DNA of 64,000 bases from Rhodophyticola sp017644125 (GCF_042140125.1 NZ_CP159473.1); one strand, 5' to 3'; shown: positions 7,719 through 16,609, counted from the stretch's first letter. The notes: a model not told the origin generated them from the letters alone. Translations and numbers: made by a program.

Positions 7719-8976
7719 TCAGACTTTCCCCATGATCAGGCAGGCATTCGTTCCGCCAAACCCGAAAGAATTCGATTGAACCACGTTGATCTCGCCCTCG
7801 ACCTTGGTGTTTGCACAAAGGTTGATCCGGGTTTCGGCCGCCGGGTTGTCCAAGTTGATCGTCGGCGGTGCCACCTGATCGCGCAACGCCAGGATCGCGA
7901 AGATCGCCTCTATCGCACCGGCCGCGCCCAACAGATGCCCGGTCGCCGATTTGGTGGACGACATCAGCACGTTTTCCGCATGGTCCCCCATCAGCCGTTC
8001 CACGGCCCCCAGTTCGATCGTGTCGGCCATGGTGGATGTTCCATGGGCGTTCACGTAATCCACCGCCGAAGGCTCCAGCCCCGCCCGTTTCAGGGCCGCC
8101 CGCATGGCCCGCTCCCGCGCCTTCGTGATCCGGCGGCGGCGCGGTGATGTGATGGGCATCGCCCGACAGGCCGTAGCCCAGTATCTCGGCGTAAATCCGA
8201 GCGCCGCGGGCCTTCGCATGCTCGTATTCCTCCAGCACGACAATACCCGCGCCCTCTCCCATGACGAACCCGTCGCTATCCGCGTCCCAGGGCCGGCTGG
8301 CCTTCTCGGGCTCATGGCCCCGCTTGGTGCTCAGCGCCTTGCACGCGTTGAACCCGGCCACGCCGATGGCGCCGATCGGGCTTTCGGCCCCGCCGGCGAT
8401 CATCACATCCGCGTCGTCAAGCATGATCAGACGCGCCGCGTCGCCAATGGCATGCGCGCCGGTCGAACAGGCGGTCACGACCGCATGGTTCGGTCCCTTG
8501 AACCCATAGCGGATGCTCACCTGACCGCTGACCAGATTGATCAGGGCACCGGGCACGAAGAAGGGCGACACCCGCCGCGGCCCGCGTTCGTTCAGCGTGA
8601 TCGAGGTCTCGGCGATGGAGTTCAACCCACCGATCCCCGATCCGATCATGACCCCGGTGCGGATCCGGTCTTCATGGGCCTCCGGCATCCAGCCCGCGTC
8701 TTCCACGGCCTGCTGCGCGGCGGCCATTCCATAAAGGATGAATTCGTCGACCTTGCGCTGCTCTTTCGGCTCCATCCAGTCATCCGGATTGAACGTCCCA
8801 TTCGTACCATCGCCCCGCGGCACTTCACAGGCATAGGTCGTGGCAAAGCCCGTCGTATCGAACTTGGTAATCGTGCCCGCGCCCGATTTTCCGGCCAGCA
8901 AACGCGACCAGCTTTCTTCGACCCCACAGGCCAAAGGCGTAACCAGCCCCAGCCCGGTAACAACCACTCGCCTCAT
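7719..8976 (-). pseudogene. fabF: 3-oxoacyl-ACP synthase II FabF, frameshifted as read
   Basis: The condensing enzyme is recognisable over its full length. The start MRRVVVTGLGLVTPLACGVE, nucleophile region VVTACSTGAHAIGDA and GDAHHITAPPPD are in one frame. The rest, ERAMRAALKRAG, histidine motifs VNAHGTSTMADT and SATGHLLGAAGA, and SNSFGFGGTNACLIM, is in another. One extra base in the CCC of GCTCCCGCGC near 8114-8116 accounts for it; without it the protein is 418 residues, the normal length. FabF is central to fatty-acid elongation, so an error in the sequence is the likeliest cause. It lies between acpP and mltG, as in many Rhodobacterales. Confidence 0.88.
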
Positions 8977-9190
8977 ATCCCGCCCCTTATCTTCTCAGCG
9001 CAATTCGACACCTGATACCGCCATTGGGTGATCCGGGGCAATCCCCAGCCCGGCGATCACGTGGCGTGCGTCCGGTTCTCTATATCCCGCCCGGCAAGAT
9101 GCTACATGCAATTCGAACACGGGATACCGCTCGGCCGCGCCTTGCAAACCAAGGGCCCACAACCCGGGTTTCCGGCGGAAAACAGCCCGC

Positions 9191-9221
9191 AAAAGCAAAA
9201 CGGCACCCGCAAAAGGGTGCC
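9191..9221 (-). terminator. Rho-independent terminator after acpP
   Basis: On the minus strand GGCACCC and GGGTGCC pair around a TTTTGC loop and are followed by TTTTGCTTTTG. It lies 33 bases past the acpP stop. It separates acpP from fabF, so fabF needs its own promoter in the following ~210 bases or readthrough. Confidence 0.75.
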
Positions 9222-9253
9222 GCCTGCAAATTCCAAAACTGGCAATCGATCGC

Positions 9254-9487
9254 TTACGATGCTTCCTTGATGAATTTCACCGCATCGCCGAAAGTCTGAA
9301 TGGTTTCGGCCGCATCGTCCGGAATCTCGATGCCGAATTCCTCTTCGAATGCCATGACCAGTTCAACGGTATCGAGCAAATCTGCGCCCAGATCATCGAT
9401 GAACGAGGCGTTTTCAGTTACTTTGTCCTCTTCCACGCTCAGGTGCTCGACGACGATTTTCTTCACGCGATCTGCGATGTCGCTCAT
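9254..9487 (-). CDS. acpP: Acyl carrier protein AcpP lacking the phosphopantetheine serine
   Basis: This 77-residue acidic protein is a textbook AcpP (MSDIADRVKKIVVEHL, ASFIDDLGAD, DTVELVMAFEEEFGIEIPDD) with a good ribosome site (AGGAAAGACC). AcpP carries growing acyl chains on a 4'-phosphopantetheine attached to the serine of the DSL motif. Here the motif reads DLL: codon 37 (9377-9379, Ser-36 in mature E. coli numbering) is TTG (Leu) instead of a serine codon such as TCG, one transition away. Such a protein cannot be converted to the holo form by AcpS. Either the base is wrong, or another functional ACP exists elsewhere. The rest of the sequence shows no sign of decay. Confidence 0.93.
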   Translation of the reverse strand: MSDIADRVKKIVVEHLSVEEDKVTENASFIDDLGADLLDTVELVMAFEEEFGIEIPDDAAETIQTFGDAVKFIKEAS

Positions 9488-9645
9488 GGTCTTTCCTCAT
9501 CCGTTGCGGGCAGACATAGTCCGTGCCACCCTTCGTTTCGCCCATCTGGCGGTTTCCAAACCGGTCAAGCCGGTCCATTTCCGTCTGGCGTTCCCGCCCC
9601 CCGGCAAATCTGCGCCGCCTATAGCATACTCCGAAGCGAAGGCAA

Positions 9646-10608
9646 CTATGCTGGTTGCGGTTTTTCCGGTCCCTCCCGTTGTCCCGAATCGCCCGTTTCC
9701 CCTGCAATATGGCGGCTCAGAAATCCGCCCAGCTCGGCAATGTCCCGGTCCGCCTCGGGCACACGTCCGGCCATCAGATGCCACACATGGGGCACCCGGG
9801 GCCAGATATCCAGAACCACCTCCCGCCCGGCCCGCCGCAGCAAATCTGCCATGCGAACCCCGTCATCGCGTAAAACCTCGGTTTCGCAAGCCTGTATCAT
9901 CACCGGCGGGGCGCTCGAAAAATCTCCGAACAGCGGCGAAACCCGCGGATCGTGCGGGTCGTGCCCGTTCAGATACTCCATGACGCCGCGATATCCCCAT
10001 TTCACCGGGATCAGCGGGTCGCGTTTCAGGTTCGCGGCTATCGAAGCGCCGGAAAAGGTCATATCCGTGATCGGCGACATCACGCCGGCCACCGCCGGCA
10101 TCGGCAGGCCTTCCCGCCCCAGCACATGCAGCAGCGACAGAACCAGCCCTCCGCCCGCGCTGTCTCCGGCAAGGGCGATCCGGTCCGGCGCGTGTCCCGC
10201 CGCCAGCAGCCCTTGATAGGCCGCCAGCGCATCGTCCAGCGCCGCGGGAAACGGATGCTCCGGGGCCAGCCGGTAATCCGCCAGAAACCCCTCCAGCCCC
10301 GCCTCGGCCGCAAGGGCCGCCACCAGATGGCGATAGGACCGGACCGATCCCAGAACAAAGGCGCCGCCATGCAGAAACAGCAGCACGCCGTTTTTCGCCT
10401 GCCCCCGCCGGCCGGCCCAAACGCCCGGCACACCGCCGATCCTGTCCGCCCGCAGCGTCAGATCGCGCGGCGTCCTGTAGACGATCCGCGCGTTCAGATT
10501 GAACAGCGCCCGCGCCACCGGCTGCGGAAAAGGCAGCGCCAACACGGGTTTCTGCCCATATCGGGCCAGTATCAGGCTCACCCGCTGCTGCCAGGAGACG
10601 TCGCTCAA
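9646..10608 (-). CDS. Alpha/beta hydrolase, hormone-sensitive-lipase family (HSL, fold-3)
   Basis: A 320-residue predicted carboxylesterase/lipase. It has the oxyanion-hole motif LFLHGGAFVLGS, the nucleophile elbow ALAGDSAGGGL, a downstream acid region (SPLFGDFSSAPPVMIQACE) and the catalytic histidine in RVPHVWHLM. No signal peptide is seen, so it is probably cytoplasmic. The start is a TTG overlapping the fabG stop, which implies translational coupling to fabG; no ATG is available nearby. The natural substrate cannot be inferred. Confidence 0.8.
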   Translation of the reverse strand: MSDVSWQQRVSLILARYGQKPVLALPFPQPVARALFNLNARIVYRTPRDLTLRADRIGGVPGVWAGRRGQAKNGVLLFLHGGAFVLGSVRSYRHLVAALAAEAGLEGFLADYRLAPEHPFPAALDDALAAYQGLLAAGHAPDRIALAGDSAGGGLVLSLLHVLGREGLPMPAVAGVMSPITDMTFSGASIAANLKRDPLIPVKWGYRGVMEYLNGHDPHDPRVSPLFGDFSSAPPVMIQACETEVLRDDGVRMADLLRRAGREVVLDIWPRVPHVWHLMAGRVPEADRDIAELGGFLSRHIAGETGDSGQREGPEKPQPA

Positions 10609-11342
10609 AGCATCGCCATCCCGCCATTCACATGCAGCGTGGTCCCGGTCACATAGCCCGCCTCCGGGCTTGCAAGATACACCACCGCCGCGGCGATCTC
10701 GCCCGGTGTGCCCATCCGGCCGGCCGGGATCTGTGCAAGGATCTTGGTCTTCTGGTCGTCGGTCAGCTTGTCGGTCATGGCCGTTTCGATGAAGCCCGGC
10801 GCCACTGCATTGACGGTGATCCCCCGCGAGGCAACTTCATAGGCCAGCGATTTCGACATGCCCACCATCCCCGCCTTAGAGGCCGCATAGTTCCCCTGCC
10901 CCGGGTTGCCCGTGGCGCCCACGACCGAGCTGATGTTCACGATCCGGCCCCAGCGCGCCTTCATCATGCCGCGCAACACGCCCCGGCACAGCCGCATGGT
11001 GGAGGTCAGGTTCACCTCCAGAACGCTGGCCCATTCCTCGTCGGACATCCGCATGAACAGGTTATCCCGCGTAATCCCCGCGTTATTCACAAGGATATCC
11101 ACAGACCCCATCGCCGCGATCGCCTGTTTCGGGAGCGCCTCGACGGCCTCTGCATCGCTCAGGTTGCAGGGCAGGACATGGGCCCGCTCGCCCAGTTCCA
11201 CGGCCAGCGCCTCCAGCGGCTCGACCCGCGTTCCGCTCAGACCCACAGTCGCGCCCGCGGCGTGCAGCTGTCTCGCGATATCCGCGCCGATCCCGCCTGA
11301 CGCCCCGGTCACCAAAGCGCATTTGCCCGTCAAATCCGTCAT
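10605..11342 (-). CDS. fabG: 3-oxoacyl-ACP reductase FabG
   Basis: A 245-residue short-chain dehydrogenase that reduces 3-oxoacyl-ACP with NADPH in fatty-acid elongation. Visible motifs: TGASGGIG cofactor loop (residues 13-20), NNAG (86-89), and the catalytic triad Ser-139 (NISSVVG), Tyr-152 and Lys-156 (NYAASKAG). Asp-Ile-Leu and PGFIETAMTD are typical of FabG. AAGGAG is placed well for the ATG at 11342. Neighbours fabD upstream and acpP/fabF downstream confirm the role. Confidence 0.95.
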   Translation of the reverse strand: MTDLTGKCALVTGASGGIGADIARQLHAAGATVGLSGTRVEPLEALAVELGERAHVLPCNLSDAEAVEALPKQAIAAMGSVDILVNNAGITRDNLFMRMSDEEWASVLEVNLTSTMRLCRGVLRGMMKARWGRIVNISSVVGATGNPGQGNYAASKAGMVGMSKSLAYEVASRGITVNAVAPGFIETAMTDKLTDDQKTKILAQIPAGRMGTPGEIAAAVVYLASPEAGYVTGTTLHVNGGMAML

Positions 11343-11360
11343 CACCGTCTCCTTTTGAAA

Positions 11361-11921
11361 TCAACCGCCGGTCACCAGCCCGAACCGGGAAAAATCCTCC
11401 CCGGTCAAGAGGCGGCCCTCTGCGCCCGCATCCAGCGTGGCCCGGTAAAACGCGTCACCGCCCAGCATATCGGTCACGTAGCGGCGGCGTTCCTCATGGG
11501 CCACGTCATCCTCGGCCAGGGCCGCGCCGCCCCAGTCGCTGATCACGATCTCGGCCCCCGCGCCGATCTGCCGCCCGGCACCCGCCAGCACCAGCCAGAC
11601 CGCATCCCCTTCGATCCGGGCACCGGGCGCCACCTCGGTCGTCAGCCCCAGCCTCCGGATGCGATAACCGTTCTGAAGCAACGCCGTGATATCCGCGGCC
11701 CCCGGCATGTCGCCCAGAACCACGGTTCTCAGGCCCGGGTTCTGCTCCACCAGCATCTCGAACCGCTCCGGGCTGGCCCCGGTCATCGGGCCCGACATGT
11801 ACATCCGGTCTCCCTCCACCCGGAACACCGTCGCGCCTGCGGTTGCAAAATACAGCAAACCGGCGGTGGCGGCCCCCAGAATGACAAGGCCCAGACCCCA
11901 GAACAGAACGCGCCTAGCCAT
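11361..11921 (-). CDS. Membrane-anchored periplasmic ClpP/crotonase-like protein (COG3904-like)
   Basis: This 186-residue protein has one N-terminal membrane helix (about residues 5-26) and a periplasmic domain. The order of motifs, NPGLRTVVLGDMPG, IRRLGLTTEVAPGA, WLVLAGAGRQIGAGAEIVIS, then DAFYRATLDAG and FSRFGLVTGG, resembles proteins annotated as predicted periplasmic ClpP-fold (COG3904) proteins. The usual serine position of a ClpP-type protease is not evident, so it may be non-catalytic. It overlaps the fabD stop and lies 18 bases before fabG, so it is inserted in the fatty-acid operon. Its job there is unknown. Confidence 0.55.
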   Translation of the reverse strand: MARRVLFWGLGLVILGAATAGLLYFATAGATVFRVEGDRMYMSGPMTGASPERFEMLVEQNPGLRTVVLGDMPGAADITALLQNGYRIRRLGLTTEVAPGARIEGDAVWLVLAGAGRQIGAGAEIVISDWGGAALAEDDVAHEERRRYVTDMLGGDAFYRATLDAGAEGRLLTGEDFSRFGLVTGG

Positions 11922-12858
11922 TGTTCAGAACCTCGGCCGCCGCCTTGACCTCATCGGCGGTTCCCACCGTGCGGGTGGCAATCTCCCGGTCGATCCGGCG
12001 CACCATCCCCGACAGCGCCTTGCCGGCACCGATCTCCCAGGTTTCGGTCACGCCATGGGCGGCCATCCACAGCACGCTCTCGCGCCAGCGGACCGAGCCA
12101 GTGACCTGATCCACCAGATTGTTCCGGATCAGCATCTTGGAGGTTTCGGCATGGGCCGTGACATTCCCGACAAGCGGCACCACCGGCTCCTCGATATCCA
12201 CATGGCTCAGCGCCTCGGCCATCGCGCTGGCGGCGGGCTCCATCAGGGCGCAGTGAAACGGGGCGCTGACCGGCAGCAGCACCGCCCGTTTCGCGCCCTT
12301 GACCTTGGCAATCTCCACCGCACGCATCACCGCGCCCCGGTGGCCCGACACCACGACCTGCGCCGGATCATTATCATTCGCAGCCTGGCAGACCTGCCCG
12401 TCCGCCGCCTCCTTGGCGACCGCCATGGCCGCCTTGAAATCCAGCCCCAGAAGCGCGGCCATGGCGCCCTCGCCCGCCGGAACGGCCGCCTGCATCGCCT
12501 CGCCCCGGTGCCGCAGCAGCCGCGCAGCATCGGCCAGCGAGATCGACCGCGCCGCGCAAAGCGCCGAATACTCGCCCAGCGAATGCCCCGCCACATAGGA
12601 GGCCGCCGTCACCTCGACGCCTTCGGCGCGCAAGGCCGCCATCGCCGCCATCGACGTGGCCATCAGGGCCGGCTGTGCATTGCGCGTCAGGGTCAACTCG
12701 TCGATGTCCCCTTCCCATATCAGCGTACTCAACGCATCGCCCAGCGCCTCGTCGACCTCCTCGAAGACGGCTTTGGCCTCGGGGTAGGCATCGGCCAGAT
12801 CACGGCCCATGCCGATGGTCTGCGCCCCCTGTCCGGGAAAGATAAAGGCTCGGGTCAT
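11914..12858 (-). CDS. fabD: Malonyl-CoA:ACP transacylase FabD
   Basis: A 314-residue enzyme that loads malonyl groups onto ACP. It starts MTRAFIFPGQGAQTIGMG and shows the serine motif GHSLGEYSAL (Ser-93) and the histidine in SAPFHCALM (His-202). GGAGGA eight bases before the ATG at 12858 fixes the start over an in-frame upstream codon. First gene of the fabD-(COG3904-like)-fabG-hydrolase series, divergent from the cytochrome b561 gene across ~155 bases. Confidence 0.95.
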   Translation of the reverse strand: MTRAFIFPGQGAQTIGMGRDLADAYPEAKAVFEEVDEALGDALSTLIWEGDIDELTLTRNAQPALMATSMAAMAALRAEGVEVTAASYVAGHSLGEYSALCAARSISLADAARLLRHRGEAMQAAVPAGEGAMAALLGLDFKAAMAVAKEAADGQVCQAANDNDPAQVVVSGHRGAVMRAVEIAKVKGAKRAVLLPVSAPFHCALMEPAASAMAEALSHVDIEEPVVPLVGNVTAHAETSKMLIRNNLVDQVTGSVRWRESVLWMAAHGVTETWEIGAGKALSGMVRRIDREIATRTVGTADEVKAAAEVLNNG

Positions 12859-13014
12859 GGGATGCTCCTCCACATCGCTGGCTTCGAGGATCGGGGCTAT
12901 CGCATGAAACCGCTCTTCGCAATTGCGAACAGGCCTTGTGCGTTGCGCCGGGCGCGCCAGCCGCTACCTCTGAACCATCAATCGCACCCCAGCACGGCAG
13001 AGGATCGAAGGATC

Positions 13015-14253
13015 ATGACGGCAACCGATGCCCGGCCCGACCACCCCGGCCCCCGCAACAGTTCGCGGCGCTACGGCTCCGTGGCAAAAACACTCCACTG
13101 GCTCACCGCGCTGTTGATTCTGACGGCCATTCCGCTCGGGCTCGTCGCCAATGCCTGGCCCTACGACACCTCCGCGCAACTGGCGGTCAAGGCTCTGCTC
13201 TTCTCGCTGCACAAGACCATCGGGCTTCTCGCCTTCTTCGTGGCGCTTGCGCGGATCTTGTGGGCCACGATCCAGCCGCGGCCGCAAACGCTGATCGCCG
13301 GGCGGTCCACCCAACTGCTCATGGCCGATGCAACGCATTGGGTGCTCTATGCAAGTCTCGTCATCGTGCCGCTTTCCGGCTGGCTGCACCATGCCGCGAC
13401 CACCGGCTTCGCGCCGATCTGGTGGCCCTTTGGCCAGACCCTGCCCTTCGTTCCCCGGTCGGAGGCGGTGGCCGGTTTCTTCGCCGCCTGGCACTGGCTT
13501 TTCACCAAGCTTCTGGCCGCGGCAATCCTGCTTCACATCGCCGGCGCGCTGAAACACCACTACATCGACCGGGATGCGACCCTCGCCCGGATGCTGCCGG
13601 GCCAGCCCGCCCTGCCGGACCCGATGCCGCAGCGGACGGAGGGCGAAGGCCGCCGCGCCCGCATTCTCGCGCTCGCGATCTGGGCGCTGGCGCTTGCGGG
13701 CGGAACGCTCCTCGGCCTGCAAGCCGACGATCGGGCCGCCATCCCGCGCCTGGCCGAGGTGCAGTCGGAGTGGGCGGTGCAGGACGGCACGCTGGAAATC
13801 ACCGTCCAGCAACTGGGCAGCGCCGTCACCGGCAGCTTCGCCGACTGGACGGCCGAGATCGACTTTACCGAAACGCCGGCTGACGGGCTCCATGGCCGCG
13901 TGGACGTGGTCATCGCCATCGGGTCGCTGTCTCTCGGCGGCGTGACCACGCAGGCGCTGGATGCGGAATTCTTCAACGCCGCCGCCTTCCCCACGGCCCG
14001 TTTCTCCGGCCCCATCCGCGCGGCGGATCAGGGCTATGTCGTCGATGGCATCCTGTCGCTTGCCGGTCGCGATGTGGCTGCCGTTCTGCCCTTCACGCTG
14101 GCCATCGCCGACGATACGGCAACGGTTTCCGCGCAGGTGACGCTTGATCGCCGCGATTTCGGGATGGGCCCCAGCTACCCCGATGAAAGCAGCGTGGGTT
14201 TCGGTGTGGATGTGCGGGTCGCCCTGACGGCGGTTCGTGCCGACGCGGAATAA
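13015..14253 (+). CDS. Cytochrome b561 domain fused to YceI domain
   Basis: This 412-residue protein has two parts. Residues ~18-180 are a four-helix di-haem cytochrome b561 (VAKTLHWLTALLILTAIPLG, LHKTIGLLAFFVALARILW, SLVIVPLSGWLHHAATTGF, WHWLFTKLLAAAILLHIAG; histidines suited to haem binding). After a fifth helix (~215-235) residues ~240-410 form a periplasmic YceI lipocalin-like domain (SEWAVQDGTLEITVQQLGSA ... AEFFNAAAFPTARFSG). YceI proteins bind long isoprenoid or similar lipids, and b561 domains move electrons from quinols, so the fusion suggests quinone- or isoprenoid-linked redox chemistry; that is inference. It converges with a stand-alone YceI gene. Confidence 0.88.
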   Translation: MTATDARPDHPGPRNSSRRYGSVAKTLHWLTALLILTAIPLGLVANAWPYDTSAQLAVKALLFSLHKTIGLLAFFVALARILWATIQPRPQTLIAGRSTQLLMADATHWVLYASLVIVPLSGWLHHAATTGFAPIWWPFGQTLPFVPRSEAVAGFFAAWHWLFTKLLAAAILLHIAGALKHHYIDRDATLARMLPGQPALPDPMPQRTEGEGRRARILALAIWALALAGGTLLGLQADDRAAIPRLAEVQSEWAVQDGTLEITVQQLGSAVTGSFADWTAEIDFTETPADGLHGRVDVVIAIGSLSLGGVTTQALDAEFFNAAAFPTARFSGPIRAADQGYVVDGILSLAGRDVAAVLPFTLAIADDTATVSAQVTLDRRDFGMGPSYPDESSVGFGVDVRVALTAVRADAE

Positions 14254-14296
14254 CCTCCGCCCGCCCCCGCCCGCCGCACAAAGCCCCCCATGTCGG

Positions 14297-14329
14297 CTAA
14301 AAAAAGCCGCCCCTTTCGCAAGGGGCGGC
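14297..14329 (-). terminator. Rho-independent terminator for the yceI gene
   Basis: Arms GCCGCCCCTT and AAGGGGCGGC (10 bp, loop TCGC) at 14306-14329, followed on the minus strand by a run of T. It lies between the two convergent YceI-containing genes. Confidence 0.85.
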
Positions 14330-14363
14330 CCGGCACGCCACCGTGCCCGCGGTGCGGCCGCGC

Positions 14364-14963
14364 TCAGCTTTCCATATCTGCGGCGCGGATCGCTTCCACC
14401 GAAATCATCACGCTGACCTCGTCGCCCACGAAGGGGGTGAACGCACTCAGGCCGAACGCCGTCCGGCTCAAGGTTGTGGTCGCGTCGAACCCGGCCACCA
14501 GCGCGCCGTTCATCTGCGGCAACGGGCTGGGCCCGGCGGAGTTCAGCGTCGCGTCCAGCACCACTTCCTGCGTCGTGTCGCCGATGGTCAGATCGCCAGT
14601 GATCAGGGCCGTGTCGTCGCCGGTCACCTCGATCCCGGTGGAGACGAAGGTGATCATGTCGTCGTCGGAGGCGGCAAAGAAATCCTCGCCCAGCATATGG
14701 GCGGTCCGCGCCTCCCAGCCGGTGAACATCGAGGTCGTGGGCATCGACACGCTGACAGACGAGCTTGCCGGATCGTCGGCGTCGAACATGATCTCGCCCT
14801 CGAAACCGGAAAACATGCCATAGGTCGTGGACAGGCCCAGATGGTTCCAGCTGAACACGATCTGGCTGTGCGATGCGTCAAGCCGGTAAAGCTCCGCATC
14901 GGCGAGGGCGGGGGTGGCGGTCACCGCGGCAAGCAGCGCGGCAGAGGACAGAAGCTGTTTCAT
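14364..14963 (-). CDS. Periplasmic YceI family protein
   Basis: A 199-residue secreted protein: signal peptide MKQLLSSAALLAAVTATPALA, then one YceI domain (ELYRLDASHSQIVFSWNHLG, MFSGFEGEIMFDADDP, GLSAFTPFVGDEVSVMI). YceI folds as a lipocalin-like barrel with a hydrophobic cavity that holds a polyprenyl-type ligand in known members. The ATG at 14963 is chosen because it starts the signal peptide; upstream in-frame codons add no recognisable sequence. Paralogue of the C-terminal domain of the adjacent b561 fusion. Confidence 0.88.
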   Translation of the reverse strand: MKQLLSSAALLAAVTATPALADAELYRLDASHSQIVFSWNHLGLSTTYGMFSGFEGEIMFDADDPASSSVSVSMPTTSMFTGWEARTAHMLGEDFFAASDDDMITFVSTGIEVTGDDTALITGDLTIGDTTQEVVLDATLNSAGPSPLPQMNGALVAGFDATTTLSRTAFGLSAFTPFVGDEVSVMISVEAIRAADMES

Positions 14964-15347
14964 GATCTTGGGAACTCCCTGAAAGAACAAAGTGATAACG
15001 GAACACATCTCGGGTCTTACCCGGCGATGACAACCCGATCTGCCTCAACAGATCCTGTGCGCCACCGCACGAGTGCCGCCCGGCCCGTCCACAGATAGCC
15101 GCGCCCGCCGCCGGTCGACTTGGGCCGGCCGGTTTTCGCCACCCGCGCCCGCCCGCTCGGCGAAATTCCTCCCCCGGCCCGCACCCGGCGAGGCGGGCGC
15201 GTTTCCCCTTGCGCCACGGGCGAACCCTTCCTATAAGGCGCCCTTCCTCCGTCGTTGCTTTCGCACCGGCGTGGTCTCTCGTGACCGGGGGGCGGAGGAT
15301 CATCGCCCCGGTCTTTGAAACACGCTTTGATATGAACTGGAGAAGAC
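14964..15347. other. Divergent intergenic region between yceI and rpsF
   Basis: This 384-base gap should hold promoters for yceI (leftward) and rpsF (rightward). I see no convincing ORF, structured RNA or clear sigma-70 boxes. GGAGAAG before the rpsF ATG is its ribosome site. Confidence 0.5.
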
Positions 15348-15701
15348 ATGCCGCTCTATGAGCATGTGATGATTGCGCGTCAGGATCTGTCCAACACGCA
15401 AGCCGAAGGCCTTATCGAACATTTTGGCTCCGTGCTGTCCGACAATGGCGGCACCCTCGTGGATCACGAGTACTGGGGTGTCAAAACCATGGCCTACAAG
15501 ATCAACAAGAACCGCAAGGGCCACTACGCCTACATGCGTTCGGACGCGCCCGCGACCGCCGTGCAGGAAATGGAACGCCTGATGCGTCTGCATGATGACG
15601 TGATGCGGGTTCTGACCATCAAGGTCGATGAACACCCCGAGTTGCCCTCGGTTCAGATGCAGAAACGTGACGAACGCGGCGACCGCCGCGAGCGCCGTTA
15701 A
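15348..15701 (+). CDS. rpsF: 30S ribosomal protein S6
   Basis: A 117-residue S6 with the family start MPLYEHVMIARQDLS, the WGVKTMAYKINKNRKGHYAY strand and a basic C-terminal tail (QKRDERGDRRERR). First gene of the rpsF-rpsR-rplI operon; S6 pairs with S18 on the 30S platform. The C-terminal extension beyond the ~95-residue core is common in alphaproteobacteria. Confidence 0.97.
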   Translation: MPLYEHVMIARQDLSNTQAEGLIEHFGSVLSDNGGTLVDHEYWGVKTMAYKINKNRKGHYAYMRSDAPATAVQEMERLMRLHDDVMRVLTIKVDEHPELPSVQMQKRDERGDRRERR

Positions 15702-15718
15702 GGGAAGGATCAAGACCA

Positions 15719-15946
15719 ATGGCTGCAAAACCGTTTTTCCGCCGTCGCAAATCCGACCCGTTCGAAGGCGACAACGCACCCAAGATCGACTACAAGGACA
15801 CGCGACTGCTGCAACGCTATATCTCTGAGCGTGGCAAGATCGTGCCCAGCCGCATCACCGCCGTCGGTGCCAAGAACCAGCGCCGTCTGGCCCAGGCCAT
15901 CAAGCGGGCGCGGTTCCTCGCCCTTCTGCCCTACGCCGTGAAATAA
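15719..15946 (+). CDS. rpsR: 30S ribosomal protein S18
   Basis: A 75-residue basic protein with the S18 core IDYKDTRLLQRYISERGKI and QRRLAQAIKRARFLALLPY. It follows rpsF by 17 bases and precedes rplI by 12, the standard operon. Its product binds S6 on the small subunit. No zinc-type cysteines are present. Confidence 0.97.
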   Translation: MAAKPFFRRRKSDPFEGDNAPKIDYKDTRLLQRYISERGKIVPSRITAVGAKNQRRLAQAIKRARFLALLPYAVK

Positions 15947-15958
15947 GGAGAACGACCC

Positions 15959-16609
15959 ATGGATGTTATCCTTCTGGAACGTGTGGCCAAGCTCGGCCAG
16001 ATGGGTGAAGTGGTTTCGGTCAAGGAAGGCTATGCGCGCAACTATCTGTTGCCGCAGAAAAAAGCCCTCCGCGCGAATGAAAGCAATCTGAAAGCCTTCG
16101 AAACCCAGAAAGCCCAGCTTGAGGCGCAAAACCTCGAAACCAAGGCCGAGGCCGACAAGATGGGCGAAAAACTCGCCGGTCAGCAGTTTGTCGTGATCCG
16201 CTCCGCCTCCGATTCCGGGGCGCTGTACGGCTCGGTCACCACCCGCGATGCGGCCGATGCCGCCACCGCCGATGGCTTCACCATCGACCGCAAGCAGGTC
16301 GCGCTCAGCCGTCCGATCAAGGAACTGGGCCTGCACACCGTGCATGTCATCCTGCACCCCGAGGTGGAGGTGGACATCACGCTGAACGTCGCCCGCTCCG
16401 TCGAGGAAGCCGAGCTTCAGGCCTCCGGCAAGTCGATCCAGGAACTGGCCGCCGAAGAAGAGGCCGCCGCGGAGTTCGAGATCGCCGAGCTGTTCGACGA
16501 TATCGGCGCGGCACAACTGGACGATCTGGAAGAGGCGCCTGCCGAAACCGGCAACGACGCGTCTGCCGAAGACGCAGGCGACAGCGAAGACGACGACAAG
16601 ACCACCTGA
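15959..16609 (+). CDS. rplI: 50S ribosomal protein L9 with acidic C-terminal tail
   Basis: This 216-residue L9 begins MDVILLERVAKLGQMGEVVS with the rRNA-binding N-domain (VKEGYARNYLLPQKKAL), the long connecting helix and the C-domain ending near residue 150. Residues ~155-216 form an extra tail rich in Glu, Asp and Ala (EEAPAETGNDASAEDAGDSE). The usual length is about 150, but tails of this kind are seen in Rhodobacterales L9. Last gene of the rpsF operon; a terminator follows. Confidence 0.96.
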   Translation: MDVILLERVAKLGQMGEVVSVKEGYARNYLLPQKKALRANESNLKAFETQKAQLEAQNLETKAEADKMGEKLAGQQFVVIRSASDSGALYGSVTTRDAADAATADGFTIDRKQVALSRPIKELGLHTVHVILHPEVEVDITLNVARSVEEAELQASGKSIQELAAEEEAAAEFEIAELFDDIGAAQLDDLEEAPAETGNDASAEDAGDSEDDDKTT

